A stretch of 54,586 bases of DNA from Streptomyces sp. WZ.A104 (GCF_002382885.1 NZ_NWVL01000055.1:1-54586), one strand, 5' to 3'; shown: positions 1 through 7,804, counted from the first letter of the stretch. The notes: generated by a model from the sequence alone, not told the origin. Translations and numbers: made by a program.

Positions 1-127
1 GCCCCAGGGTGAGGGGGATGCCCGCTGGTTCCGATCCGTCGAAGAGCCGGAGCCGGGGTGTCGGGTCGCTGTCGGCGCAGTGGCGCTCGACGGTGGAGAA
101 GAGTCCGGGGTGAGGGGGAAGGGGCAT
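1..127 (-). CDS. Possible separate downstream gene start, in frame with protein A (partial)
   Basis: An ATG at 127 is preceded by GGAGGAACC at ideal spacing. From here the peptide (MPLPPHPGLFSTVERHC...) looks like the beginning of a protein rather than a linker. It lies in the same frame as the upstream P-loop protein, with no stop between them. This is therefore either an independent start for a downstream gene or the C-terminal part of a fusion. Too little is visible to name a family. Confidence 0.35.
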   Translation of the reverse strand, partial: MPLPPHPGLFSTVERHCADSDPTPRLRLFDGSEPAGIPLTLG

Positions 128-2275
128 GGTTCCTCCGGGAGAGTCCGCGTGGTCGATCCGCGTGGTGGAACTGCGTGGTCGAACTGCTTGGTGAATCTGC
201 GTGGTTGATCCGCGTGGTTGATCCGCTTTCAGGGCAGGGGACTTGCTGCGCCACTCGGTGAGCGCCAGGGACGCCAGACCCTTGCCGGGCAGCGTGTCCG
301 GCCCTCTCTCGACGGAGAGGAGCCAGCGCAGGAATCCGGGCTGCCGGGCGGCCACCAGACCGTCGAACAGCTCCTCCGGAGCCCGGCGGCCCCGGTGCTC
401 CGGCCCGTCCGCGCCGCAGCACCAGACGAGCAGGGCGTCACGCATCGCTCCGTAGGTGATCGATTCGTTGAGAGCGTGCCCGGTCAGCTCGACGGCGCCC
501 GACGCCACCTCGGCGTCGCCGGGGATCCGCTCGCTCCACCAGGTGATGTCCGCGCTCGCCATGCCGGGGAAGGCCAGGGCTGCCAGCAGACCGGGGACGC
601 CGCCGCGCTCCTTCCACTCCCGCATCCGGCCGAGGACAGTGGCTCTGGCCCGCGAGTCGCCCGTCGCGAAGAGCTGCACCAGAGCCGTTTCGACGGTGGT
701 GAAGACGGCCGTGTCGTCGTCCGGTCCGCCGGTCGGCGTGTCCATGAGCCGGTGGATCAGGTCCAGCGCGTGCCCGGTGGCGAGCCCTCCCCGGTCCGCG
801 TGGCAGGCGTGCGCTACAGCCTTGCGCAGGGCCGCTTCGGTCTCCGTACTCCACTGTTCAAGCAGATCGCTCGCCGTGCGCGCCGCGGCAGGGTCCCTGA
901 CCGCCGCACCCAGGCACCGGGCGGCCACCTCCGGAGCCGCCGGGTACGGTGCCAGCGCCAGGTCGCGCAGGTACTCCAGGGAGCGGCCGAGGGTGGCCGC
1001 CGCCATCGAGGCGGCCGCCCGGCCGGCGCGTTCGATCTGGTCGGCCTCGTGTCCGGTCGCCGCGAGCCAGGTGTGCAACTTCGGCAGGAGGTAGGCGTGT
1101 TCACGACACAGGACCTCCCACACCGTCTCGGTCACCGCGGGCCGGAAGAAGGACACGGTGTCCGTGCCCGTGTCGGCCTGGCCGGTGCCCGGGGCCCGGT
1201 GTGCTCCGAGGGCGCGGAGGATGTCGGGCCAGGGGCGCCGAGGAGGGGGGTCGGCAGGCTTCTGGCCGGAGCCCCACTGGGCGGGATCCTGCCGCCCGGC
1301 GGTCCCTGTGACGCTCAGCAGCTCCGCCGCCCGTTCCGCCACGACACCCCAGTGGAGACCGCCGTAGACGCTTACGGAGACCAGGTGGGCGAGGAGAGGC
1401 GGTTCGGCCTGGGCGCGGGCGACGATCTCCCGGCCCTCGGCCCGGGCCAGAGCCCGCACCACCTCGGTGCCGGAGGACCCGCCGACGACGCCGAGCCGGA
1501 TCACGGCTTCCGCCGTCTGCGCGGCACTGCGGGGCGGCAGCCCGTCGGGCAACAGCTGGGCGAACTGGCCGGGCTCCAGCGTACGCAGCCACACGGCGGA
1601 CGCCTCCTGCTCGGGGCAGCCGTCCGCGAGATGGGCGGCGAAGACCTTCCCCGGGTCCGGCGGGAGGTGGCGCAGGACCGGCACGCCCATGCGGTCCTCC
1701 AGGGTTCCGCCGAGTCCGGGGGCGTCGGCGACGACGATGACCAATCGCGCTCCCGCCTCCGCCTCCGCCAACAGGGCCTCCAGCCGGGACAGGTCCCAGG
1801 CCCGGAGCTCGAACGGGTCCGGAGGTTCCATCACCAGATAGCCGTGCACGCCCCGGGGCCGCGGTGTCCACCGGGAGAGGTTGACGGCCCCGTCCACCTG
1901 GACGACCACGGGCTCCTCCCTGCCGTGGGCCAGCAGGTTGAGGGCGTGGGTCTCCCGCCCGGTGCCCGGTTCACCGATGAGCACGACGATGCCGGAGTCG
2001 AGTGCGGCGCGCGCTTCGTCGAACCCGGGCGGCGCCGCGAAGCGACGCCTCACCGCCGCCAGGCGCTTCGCCCGCACGGGGCCCTGCCTCATCGGTCCCG
2101 CAGCAGGGCCGCTGTCCGCCGGGGCGGACATGCTCATGCGCTGGTCACCGTGCACCGTGCCGGTGTTGAACGCGCCCTGGGGCGCATAGACCAGCGTGTC
2201 CGGCCGGGCGGGAAGGGCCGCGACGACGGCGCCGAGGCCGTCGAGGCCGTCGGCCCGGAAGAGCTCAGAAGTCAC
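1..2275 (-). CDS. STAND-like P-loop protein with N-terminal NTGTVHG motif (protein A), 3' end beyond window
   Basis: The frame is open from a GTG at 2275 to the window edge (at least 758 codons). GGAG lies about 7 nt before the GTG, and the start overlaps the stop of the 97-aa gene by 11 bp. Residues 28-45 read VYAPQGAFNTGTVHGDQ, a motif shared with three neighbours. A P-loop follows at 101-109 (GEPGTGRET, with Arg where Walker A has Lys), then a hydrophobic strand VIVVADAP that may be Walker B. The rest is helical and repeat-like, as in STAND NTPases. It is a paralogue of the 718-aa protein at 3682-5838, which has the same motif, P-loop and layout. After about residue 685 the frame crosses six 13-bp DNA repeats and runs into an internal ATG with its own ribosome site, so the natural C-terminus is uncertain. 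Role inferred: sensor/switch ATPase of a conflict or signalling system. Confidence 0.75.
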   Translation of the reverse strand, partial: MTSELFRADGLDGLGAVVAALPARPDTLVYAPQGAFNTGTVHGDQRMSMSAPADSGPAAGPMRQGPVRAKRLAAVRRRFAAPPGFDEARAALDSGIVVLIGEPGTGRETHALNLLAHGREEPVVVQVDGAVNLSRWTPRPRGVHGYLVMEPPDPFELRAWDLSRLEALLAEAEAGARLVIVVADAPGLGGTLEDRMGVPVLRHLPPDPGKVFAAHLADGCPEQEASAVWLRTLEPGQFAQLLPDGLPPRSAAQTAEAVIRLGVVGGSSGTEVVRALARAEGREIVARAQAEPPLLAHLVSVSVYGGLHWGVVAERAAELLSVTGTAGRQDPAQWGSGQKPADPPPRRPWPDILRALGAHRAPGTGQADTGTDTVSFFRPAVTETVWEVLCREHAYLLPKLHTWLAATGHEADQIERAGRAAASMAAATLGRSLEYLRDLALAPYPAAPEVAARCLGAAVRDPAAARTASDLLEQWSTETEAALRKAVAHACHADRGGLATGHALDLIHRLMDTPTGGPDDDTAVFTTVETALVQLFATGDSRARATVLGRMREWKERGGVPGLLAALAFPGMASADITWWSERIPGDAEVASGAVELTGHALNESITYGAMRDALLVWCCGADGPEHRGRRAPEELFDGLVAARQPGFLRWLLSVERGPDTLPGKGLASLALTEWRSKSPALKADQPRGSTTQIHQAVRPRSSTTRIDHADSPGGTMPLPPHPGLFSTVERHCADSDPTPRLRLFDGSEPAGIPLTLG
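147..224. repeat. Six tandem 13-bp repeats inside an open frame
   Basis: Units of the form gcgtggtYgatcc start at 147, 160, 173, 186, 199 and 212; the last two copies are identical and the others differ at a few positions. Thirteen is not a multiple of three, so each copy shifts the reading phase; six copies (78 bp) preserve it. Confidence 0.85.
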
Positions 2276-2558
2276 CGTCGGCTCCGGGGTCGACGTGGCT
2301 GCGGAGCTCGACGGCGGTGATGTGCTGACCGCCGTGCACGGTACCGGTGTTGATGATCCCGCGCTCGGCTTTCAGGACCGTGGCCGGGGGGATGTCCGGC
2401 TCCTGGGCCGTATCCGGCGTCTCGCGGGCCGGGTTCGCTGGCTCGGCGGTTTCCCTCGCCCCGGGGAATTCGATGACGTTGCCCTTCCCGTTCCCCTTTC
2501 CCTTTCCCTCGTCTGCGTTCTCGATCTCACCCTTACGACAGGTCTCTTCGGATCGCAT
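2265..2558 (-). CDS. 97-aa protein with C-terminal NTGTVHG motif (protein B)
   Basis: ATG at 2558 is preceded by AAAGGG at 5-nt spacing; an upstream ATG at 2633 has no comparable site. The N-terminal half is charged and Gly/Lys-rich, and the middle (30-60) is Pro/Glu/Ala-rich and probably disordered. Residues 66-80 carry ERGIINTGTVHGGQHI, the motif found in the two P-loop proteins and the cyclase-like protein. No enzymatic domain is visible. The gene overlaps the start of protein A by 11 bp and is probably translationally coupled to it. It could be an adaptor or nucleator that passes a conformational signal to protein A through the shared motif; that role is inference. Confidence 0.7.
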   Translation of the reverse strand: MRSEETCRKGEIENADEGKGKGNGKGNVIEFPGARETAEPANPARETPDTAQEPDIPPATVLKAERGIINTGTVHGGQHITAVELRSHVDPGADGDF

Positions 2559-2669
2559 GTCACCCTTTCGATACGGACGCCCCGGTAACCGATTCAGGCG
2601 TCTCCTTCTGGACGCCTTGAGATTCCCGTACATCTGCTTGCGGGTCCGCTCCCGGAACCCGAAAAAACG

Positions 2670-2683
2670 GTGACCGTGGTCAC
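2670..2683 (-). promoter_or_regulatory. CRP-type palindrome upstream of the B-A unit
   Basis: GTGACC-GT-GGTCAC, containing GTGA-N6-TCAC, the core of the Crp/Fnr consensus. On the minus strand it reads TGTGA-N6-TCACC, 112 nt before the ATG of protein B. A T-run follows it on the minus strand, so a weak terminator hairpin is an alternative reading. Confidence 0.45.
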
Positions 2684-2730
2684 ACCCTGAGATTCTGAGG
2701 GACGAGGGGCATAAGCCGAGGGACATAAGC

Positions 2731-2766
2731 GGGCGGGCGCGCTGCCCGAAGACAGCGCGCCCGCCC
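2731..2766 (-). terminator. Perfect 14-bp stem-loop after the D-C-E operon
   Basis: Arms at 2731-2744 and 2753-2766 are perfectly complementary and GC-rich, with an 8-nt loop. It starts 34 bp past the stop of the 294-aa gene, separating that operon from the B-A unit. Confidence 0.8.
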
Positions 2767-2800
2767 ATGCATCCGAATATCGAATATATGTCTTCCCGCC

Positions 2801-3685
2801 TCAGAGAGGAACTCCGGGAACCGGTCGCCCCAGTGCGGACAGGCGGTCGCGCAGAAGGTAGGAGATCTCCTTGCGCTCCTGGTCGGTCAGCGTGCCGAGC
2901 AGCGCGGCCAGTTCCTCCTGCCAGTCGGTGCGCGGCGGGACGAGCAGCCGCTCGTGGTCGACGGCCCAGTCCAGCACCTGGCGCACCTGGTCGGGGTGCC
3001 TGAGCAACCAGAGGGCTGCCAGCGAGGCCGGTCCGGCACGAAGGGCCTGGAGGCAGAACTCGTACTCGCCGCGTCGGCTGGTCGTCCACGAGTAGCGCAC
3101 GCCGTCGCCCTCGTCCTGGCCGAGACGCAGTTCCTCGCCGGTCTCCCGGAGCCGTACGTCCAGGACCCGGTAGCTCAGACCAGTCTCTTCCAGGTGTTGC
3201 GGCACGCCGAGGTGCTGCATGATCTCAGGGGCTCCGAGTCCGCTGCCCGCCGACTCCTGGGCCTCGGTCAAGTGGCGCAGGACGCTGGTGAGGTGAGCGC
3301 GTACCATGTGCCAGCCGTGCAGGGTCTGCGCCCGCACGACCCGTACGGGATCGCGGACCCACCACGCCACCCACAGCTCCACGGACTCCCTGCCGTACAC
3401 CGTGGGAAGGCCGACGGCCTGGATGTCGACGTGCTCGGTGACGTCGACCCGGAAGACATCGGTGTAACTGCCGCCGATCCCAGGCGCGGCGGATTCGTCG
3501 GGCAGCGGAACATAGGCTCCGGTGTCCTCGGTTTCTCCGGGGGCGCCGAGCAGGAAGTAGTCTCCGTCGGCATTCCGGAGCACCAGGGACGAGTCCCGTG
3601 CGGCGGACCACCGGTGGCTGAGGATTTCCCGCCAGGGCGGCCTGGACGCTCGATAGTAGAGACGCTCGTTGGACTGGTCGTTCAT
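2801..3685 (-). CDS. Unrecognised 294-aa protein of the NTGTVHG cluster (protein E)
   Basis: ATG at 3685 (MNDQSNERL) overlaps the stop of the 718-aa P-loop gene as ATGA, with GGGAGGCGGC just before it; an in-frame ATG at 3760 lies inside that gene. No signal peptide or membrane segment is seen. Residues about 80-150 (VDVTEHVDIQAVGLP...ELWVAWWVRDPVRVV) alternate hydrophobic residues and contain a W-x-V-x-DP-V pattern that recalls SPFH/band-7 domains, followed by a helical stretch. This resemblance is weak. The C-terminal 90 residues are Leu/Arg-rich helices. It lacks the NTGTVHG motif although its operon partners have it. Translational coupling to the P-loop protein suggests they work together. 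Confidence 0.75.
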   Translation of the reverse strand: MNDQSNERLYYRASRPPWREILSHRWSAARDSSLVLRNADGDYFLLGAPGETEDTGAYVPLPDESAAPGIGGSYTDVFRVDVTEHVDIQAVGLPTVYGRESVELWVAWWVRDPVRVVRAQTLHGWHMVRAHLTSVLRHLTEAQESAGSGLGAPEIMQHLGVPQHLEETGLSYRVLDVRLRETGEELRLGQDEGDGVRYSWTTSRRGEYEFCLQALRAGPASLAALWLLRHPDQVRQVLDWAVDHERLLVPPRTDWQEELAALLGTLTDQERKEISYLLRDRLSALGRPVPGVPL

Positions 3686-5838
3686 GCCGCCTCCCCAGGT
3701 TCTCCGTGTCCCCCGTGTTCCCTGCGACCCCAGCGCTCTCCGCGTTCTCCGTAACGCCATCTGCCGAGCGCGTCCCGTGCGATTTCCAGCCCTGCCCAGC
3801 CGTCGACTCCTTTCTCCTCCATTTCCACGAACAGGCGGAACTCACCGGGTCGCAGGGAACGGGCCAGGGAGGCGAACAGGTTCTCCACCGCCCGGCCCAG
3901 CTTTCCGTCCCACTGACCCCATTGGGACCAGTTCAGCAACGCCGCACAGACGGTGCCGAACGAGGCTTCCGTGTTCAGTGCGAGATGAATCGTGTCGGTG
4001 ATCGCCCGCCCTCCATGGCCCCCCTCGGCGAGATGCCACTGGAACCACCGGGGATACTGCAACAACTGGCCGAAGGTCACCACCAGTTGTTCCGTGTCGG
4101 ACTGCTCCGCACCCAGCCAGTCGAGAAGATGACCAAATACCCTCTCCTCGTTTCCGGCGCGGAACAGTTGCAGGGTCGCCGCCCGCACCGCCATCAGGAC
4201 CCGGTCGTCCGCCTCATGGCCCGCCCCGTCGCGAACCGGGCCACCGAGGACCAGGGTGCGCAGGAGTTTCAGGGCTACGGCCGGGCGGGACAGGCCGAAC
4301 TCCGCGCCGCACGTGTACGCCACCGTGGTCCGCAGCCGGAAGTCGGCCGCCACGCTCCACCGCTGGAGGCGATAGCGCACCTCCGCGGCCAGTACGGGAT
4401 CCTCGGCCGCGATACCCAGCGCGTGGGCCGCGATGAGTCGGCCGGTCGTGCGCTCGGCCCCGGCCAGAGCTCCGATGTGCCGCAGCGCCCGTCGGCCGCC
4501 TCCCCAACTCGCGGCCCGGCCCATCACTTCGCCCACCGGGCGGGTCAGTTCACCGGAGCGGTGCACCTCCCCCAGCCATGCGACCAGCAGATCGGAGAGC
4601 TGCCCGTACTCACGCCATACGTGCCGGAGCACCGCTTCGGCCTGCCGGTGCCGGACGAACGTCACCGCTTCCACGCTGTGCGCGTAGGCGCCCTCCGTCC
4701 GGATCTCGCGCGTCTGCCGGGCGGCACGGACGGCGTGCAGCAGTTCCGTCAGGGAGCGCCGGAAGACGAAGTCCGGGTTCGGGCGCTCGGCCTTCTCGGC
4801 CCCCTGGGCATCCGTCGCCGGAAGCATGGCCGTCAGACGCCCCTGCGACAGCTCCAGCAACCGGTCGGCCTCCTCCCTGACGATCCGGTGGTCCAGGCCC
4901 TCGAAGACACAGGCGGCCAGCAGAAAGGCGAGGGCGTCCGGATCACCGCACAACTCCGCTATGAGCTGCGGGACTTCCCGCTCCGCCCGGTAGCTCAGCC
5001 GGGCCCGTACGTCGCCGAGGGCGTCCGGATCGCCGTCGGCGGCCACGATGGCCGACACCAGCTCCACCACCTCCGCCGGCACCAGCTCGGGTACCAGCAG
5101 GTCCCCCAGCTCATGGCGGTGACCCAGAGCCGCGAGCAGTCGTTCGCGTTCGTGCTGTCCCGGTACCGCCGCCTCGAAGTGGCTGCCGAACACCCGGGCG
5201 GGAGGCGGCGGTTCGCACAAGGTGGGGCTGATATGGAGGTCGTGTTCGAGGCGGTGCAGCAGGGCCGCGTCATCGGGCAGCACGATCACCATGCGCGCCT
5301 CGGCCTGCTCCAGCAGCGAGCGCACATGGCCGAGGACGCCCGACCCCAGAGGCCGGTTCGGGAACAGCCCGTCCATCAGATATCCGCGCGCCGAGCTGTC
5401 GGTGGGCTCCCAGCGGTCCAGCTCGGTGACCCCGTCCAAGGCCCGCAGCGGAGCGTCCTCGCCGCAGGCCTGCCGCAGCAGGTTGAGCGCCGCCGTACGC
5501 CGTCCGGAGCCGGGCCGACCGACGAGGAAGAGCGGCCCCGGGCGGAGCTTGCCGAGGGCGGGACCGAACCAGTCCGGCTCCGCGAACCCGAAGGCGGCGG
5601 CCCGCACTTCGGCCTTCGGGATGGGTCCCTCGCGCACCGTGGCCGCCCGCCTCCCCCGGCCTTCGCGGGCAGAGGCGTTGCGCACCTGTTGATCGCCGTG
5701 GACGGAACCTGCGTTGATGTTTCCGTTCGGCGCGTACACGAACGGCCCCGACGCTCCCGCGACACCTGCGGCCCCGCCGATGGCGTCGATCAAGGCGGCG
5801 AAATCCCACTCCGGTGGTGCGCCCGCGTCCGGAGTCAC
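3682..5838 (-). CDS. STAND-like P-loop protein with N-terminal NTGTVHG-type motif (protein C)
   Basis: The GTG at 5838 overlaps the stop of the cyclase-like gene (GTGA), giving 718 aa. Residues 33-50 are FVYAPNGNINAGSVHGDQ. The P-loop at 107-115 is GRPGSGRRT (Arg replaces the Walker A Lys) followed by AALNLL, exactly as in protein A. A strand MVIVLPDD near 190 may be Walker B. The remaining 450 residues are helical, with Leu/Ala/Arg periodicity typical of winged-helix plus superhelical parts of STAND proteins. Both paralogues have lost the P-loop Lys, so they may bind nucleotide without normal hydrolysis, or the fold may be a divergent nSTAND. Low-complexity Gly/Arg/His-rich C-terminus. Confidence 0.8.
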   Translation of the reverse strand: MTPDAGAPPEWDFAALIDAIGGAAGVAGASGPFVYAPNGNINAGSVHGDQQVRNASAREGRGRRAATVREGPIPKAEVRAAAFGFAEPDWFGPALGKLRPGPLFLVGRPGSGRRTAALNLLRQACGEDAPLRALDGVTELDRWEPTDSSARGYLMDGLFPNRPLGSGVLGHVRSLLEQAEARMVIVLPDDAALLHRLEHDLHISPTLCEPPPPARVFGSHFEAAVPGQHERERLLAALGHRHELGDLLVPELVPAEVVELVSAIVAADGDPDALGDVRARLSYRAEREVPQLIAELCGDPDALAFLLAACVFEGLDHRIVREEADRLLELSQGRLTAMLPATDAQGAEKAERPNPDFVFRRSLTELLHAVRAARQTREIRTEGAYAHSVEAVTFVRHRQAEAVLRHVWREYGQLSDLLVAWLGEVHRSGELTRPVGEVMGRAASWGGGRRALRHIGALAGAERTTGRLIAAHALGIAAEDPVLAAEVRYRLQRWSVAADFRLRTTVAYTCGAEFGLSRPAVALKLLRTLVLGGPVRDGAGHEADDRVLMAVRAATLQLFRAGNEERVFGHLLDWLGAEQSDTEQLVVTFGQLLQYPRWFQWHLAEGGHGGRAITDTIHLALNTEASFGTVCAALLNWSQWGQWDGKLGRAVENLFASLARSLRPGEFRLFVEMEEKGVDGWAGLEIARDALGRWRYGERGERWGRREHGGHGEPGEAA

Positions 5839-6788
5839 TTCCGCCCCTGCCGCTTGTCCCCGCGCACCTTGTCCCCCTGGAAGCCGCGGACGCGCTTGGC
5901 CTTGTTGCCGCCCACGTAGTCCCCGGCAATGTGATCCCCGGCGATGCGGTCCCCGGCGGTACGGGAGTTGTCCACGCTCTGTCCGCCGTGAACGGTGCCG
6001 GTGTTGATGTTGCCCCGCGGCGCACTGTTCCTCACGCCGGGGCTCCGCCTGTCGCCGCCCCCGAGCGGACTGGGCGCTTCCGCCACCGGCTCCTGGGCGG
6101 TCCCCTCGGGCGCGGGCTCTTCGTAGAGCGGCCCCGAGGGCTGGGGAACGTAGATCCAGGCCTTCTGGGAGAACGGTTTGCCCTCGACCGTCGCGGCGAC
6201 CTCGACGAAGTGGTCGAGGTGGCGCCCGGTGTACCCGCCGGCCACCGCGTCGTCGTAGCAGCGGGCGGAGAGGATGGCCGCGACATGCGTGATGTTGGCC
6301 TTGTGGGAGGCCAGCACCGCCTTGACCGGCCGGGAGTCGAGCAGGCGGTGCGTGTCGTTGCGGGCCGTCCCGTTGCCTCCGAACTCGTCGCCGGTGTCGG
6401 GCAGGGGGCCGATGTGCAGGCTGGCCCGGAGCCTGATCGGCGCCGCCCCGTGGGACAGGACGTTGTAGTCGGTCAGCACTTCCTGGAGCGTGAGCAGCAG
6501 GGGGTGGACCACGAAGGGCATGAGCGCGGGATCGAACCCGAAGACATACCCGTCGCCGGTCGTGGCGGGGAAGACACGGCTCTCCCAGAGCTCCAGGAGT
6601 TCCGCCCTGACCAGCGCGGTCCTGAGGAGTTCGGGGACGACACGGCTGATGGCCTCGTGCTCGATGGCCGGGCGCCCGGTGAAGTCCTTGGCATCGACGG
6701 CCAGGATGCCCCGGTAGGGCGGTAGCGGCCGGCTGCGGGTGTACGAACCCGTGATCGCCTGCGGGAGTTGGCTCATGTGCTCGCTCAT
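5835..6788 (-). CDS. Class III cyclase-like protein with C-terminal NTGTVHG motif and GD-repeat tail (protein D)
   Basis: ATG at 6788 follows GGAGGAGCCAC. Residues about 25-230 resemble the class III nucleotide cyclase homology domain: a first strand ILAVDAKDFTGR and a hairpin ATTGDGYVFGFD supply the two metal-ligand Asp positions, and RASLHIGPLP followed by GTARNDTHRLLDS matches the late dimer/substrate segment. After a Pro/Glu-rich linker, residues 262-270 read NTGTVHGGQ, then a tail of repeated AGD/GGN units (TAGDRIAGDHIAGDYVGGNK) ends in basic GDK motifs. First gene of the D-C-E operon and next to a Crp/Fnr gene. Either a cyclic-nucleotide synthase feeding the Crp protein or a non-catalytic sensor; which one is not decided by sequence. 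Confidence 0.75.
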   Translation of the reverse strand: MSEHMSQLPQAITGSYTRSRPLPPYRGILAVDAKDFTGRPAIEHEAISRVVPELLRTALVRAELLELWESRVFPATTGDGYVFGFDPALMPFVVHPLLLTLQEVLTDYNVLSHGAAPIRLRASLHIGPLPDTGDEFGGNGTARNDTHRLLDSRPVKAVLASHKANITHVAAILSARCYDDAVAGGYTGRHLDHFVEVAATVEGKPFSQKAWIYVPQPSGPLYEEPAPEGTAQEPVAEAPSPLGGGDRRSPGVRNSAPRGNINTGTVHGGQSVDNSRTAGDRIAGDHIAGDYVGGNKAKRVRGFQGDKVRGDKRQGRK

Positions 6789-6924
6789 GTGGCTCCTCCG
6801 TGCTCTCTGTGAAGGGCAGCCCGGCGGTTTCGAGCCGGGCTGCGACGCCGTCCACGAAGTGGTCCGGCCTTTCGAGCTTCACAGTGGCCACGCGGTCGTT
6901 CCGCTCCGCGGGCACCGACGGGAC

Positions 6925-6938
6925 ATGACGCGCGTCAC
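6925..6938 (-). promoter_or_regulatory. CRP-like palindrome upstream of the D-C-E operon
   Basis: TGACGCGCGTCA (6926-6937) is a perfect 12-bp palindrome. On the minus strand it reads GTGA-CGCGCG-TCAT, close to the GTGA-N6-TCAC core. It lies about 137 nt before the cyclase-like start and just after the Crp-family gene. Confidence 0.4.
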
Positions 6939-6945
6939 TCCCCGG

Positions 6946-7602
6946 TCATGCGGCGGCGGGACCGTCGAGTGCCTTCCGCAGACCTTCCACGTCGACCACG
7001 CCGACCCGGCTCTTGCCGGCCTGCACCAGCGCGGGCCCGAGCTGCACCAGCGCCTTGCTCACCAACTTGCGCCCCACTCCGATGTGCTGGGCCAGCTCGT
7101 CCCTGGTCAGGGAGAAGGAGCGCGCCCCGCCGGAGACCTCGACCAGGCGGAGCAGCGCCATCACCAGGCGTTCGCGTACGTCCCCGTCGTGGACCTCGGT
7201 CTGCTCCTTCAGCCGTCGTGTCGCCAGCTCCGCGAGGGGTTCCGCGAGCCGGTGTTCGCGCACGAGGCGCCGGAAATCGTCAGCGGGAATCACGGTGACT
7301 TTGCATATGCTCATCGTCTGCACGTCGGCCAGCCTGACATCCCCACGCTGAAGCGCCATCTCCCCCAGGATCTCGCCCGGACCGCGAAAGGCGAGCAGCC
7401 GCTTGCGCCCGTCACGGTCGGTGCGCACCACCTTGACCAACCCGCTCACCAGGGCCAGAACTTGTGTTCCCTCGGTACCCTGCCACAGCAGGGTCTCGCC
7501 TGCCGGACGATGCCGCACCGGGTAATCGACCAGCCCCGCCCACGCCTCGTCCGACACCAGATCCCGGAGAGACGACACTAAGAAGGAAGAATCTTCGCTC
7601 AT
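6946..7602 (-). CDS. Crp/Fnr family transcriptional regulator
   Basis: 218 aa. The N-terminal cNMP-binding jelly roll (residues 20-130) shows YPVRHRPAGETLLWQGTEG, then LVSGLVKVV and FRGPGEILGEMAL, the phosphate-binding-cassette region (GE-(I/L)-xGE). A dimerisation helix precedes a C-terminal winged HTH (about 170-205: LTRDELAQHIGVGRKLVSKAL). It is the first minus-strand gene before the cyclase-like operon, 157 bp upstream. The pairing with a class III cyclase-like protein suggests that it senses a cyclic nucleotide and acts on the CRP-like palindromes at 6925 and 2670. Divergent from the Lrp gene. Confidence 0.9.
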   Translation of the reverse strand: MSEDSSFLVSSLRDLVSDEAWAGLVDYPVRHRPAGETLLWQGTEGTQVLALVSGLVKVVRTDRDGRKRLLAFRGPGEILGEMALQRGDVRLADVQTMSICKVTVIPADDFRRLVREHRLAEPLAELATRRLKEQTEVHDGDVRERLVMALLRLVEVSGGARSFSLTRDELAQHIGVGRKLVSKALVQLGPALVQAGKSRVGVVDVEGLRKALDGPAAA

Positions 7603-7804
7603 GCGATCACGCTAGAGCAGCGGAGCTCCGGCCACGTCGGGAATTGCGCACTCCGCACCGGGAGTCGCCCGATGAGGCCGGAACCTTTCCATCACGGCAG
7701 GGGCCCACCGCCGTCGGGCACACCGCACACACCGGGCACGAACCGGCAGGATGGGGAGGCAGACAGCCCCCATCCCGGGGCGGCACGAGGGGATGATCGC
7801 CCGT

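Noticed and set aside
218..2320. A 700-codon open frame on the plus strand
   Set aside because: It is antisense to the P-loop protein gene; composition is Arg/Gly/Pro-rich with no domain, a common artefact of high-GC codon bias.
2670..2700. Intrinsic terminator reading of the GTGACC-GT-GGTCAC palindrome with its T-run
   Set aside because: The loop would be only 2 nt, and a much stronger 14-bp hairpin already terminates the upstream operon at 2731-2766; kept as an operator with moderate confidence.
5839..6915. N-terminal extension of the 718-aa P-loop protein to a 1077-residue frame
   Set aside because: The extra part lies out of frame over the cyclase-like gene and has shadow composition; the GTG at 5838 overlaps the upstream stop as expected for coupled genes.
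6789..6915. Minus-strand frame VATVKLERPDHFVDGVAARL before the cyclase-like gene
   Set aside because: The peptide looks natural, but it has no ribosome site, runs on out of frame into the next gene, and occupies the presumed promoter region.
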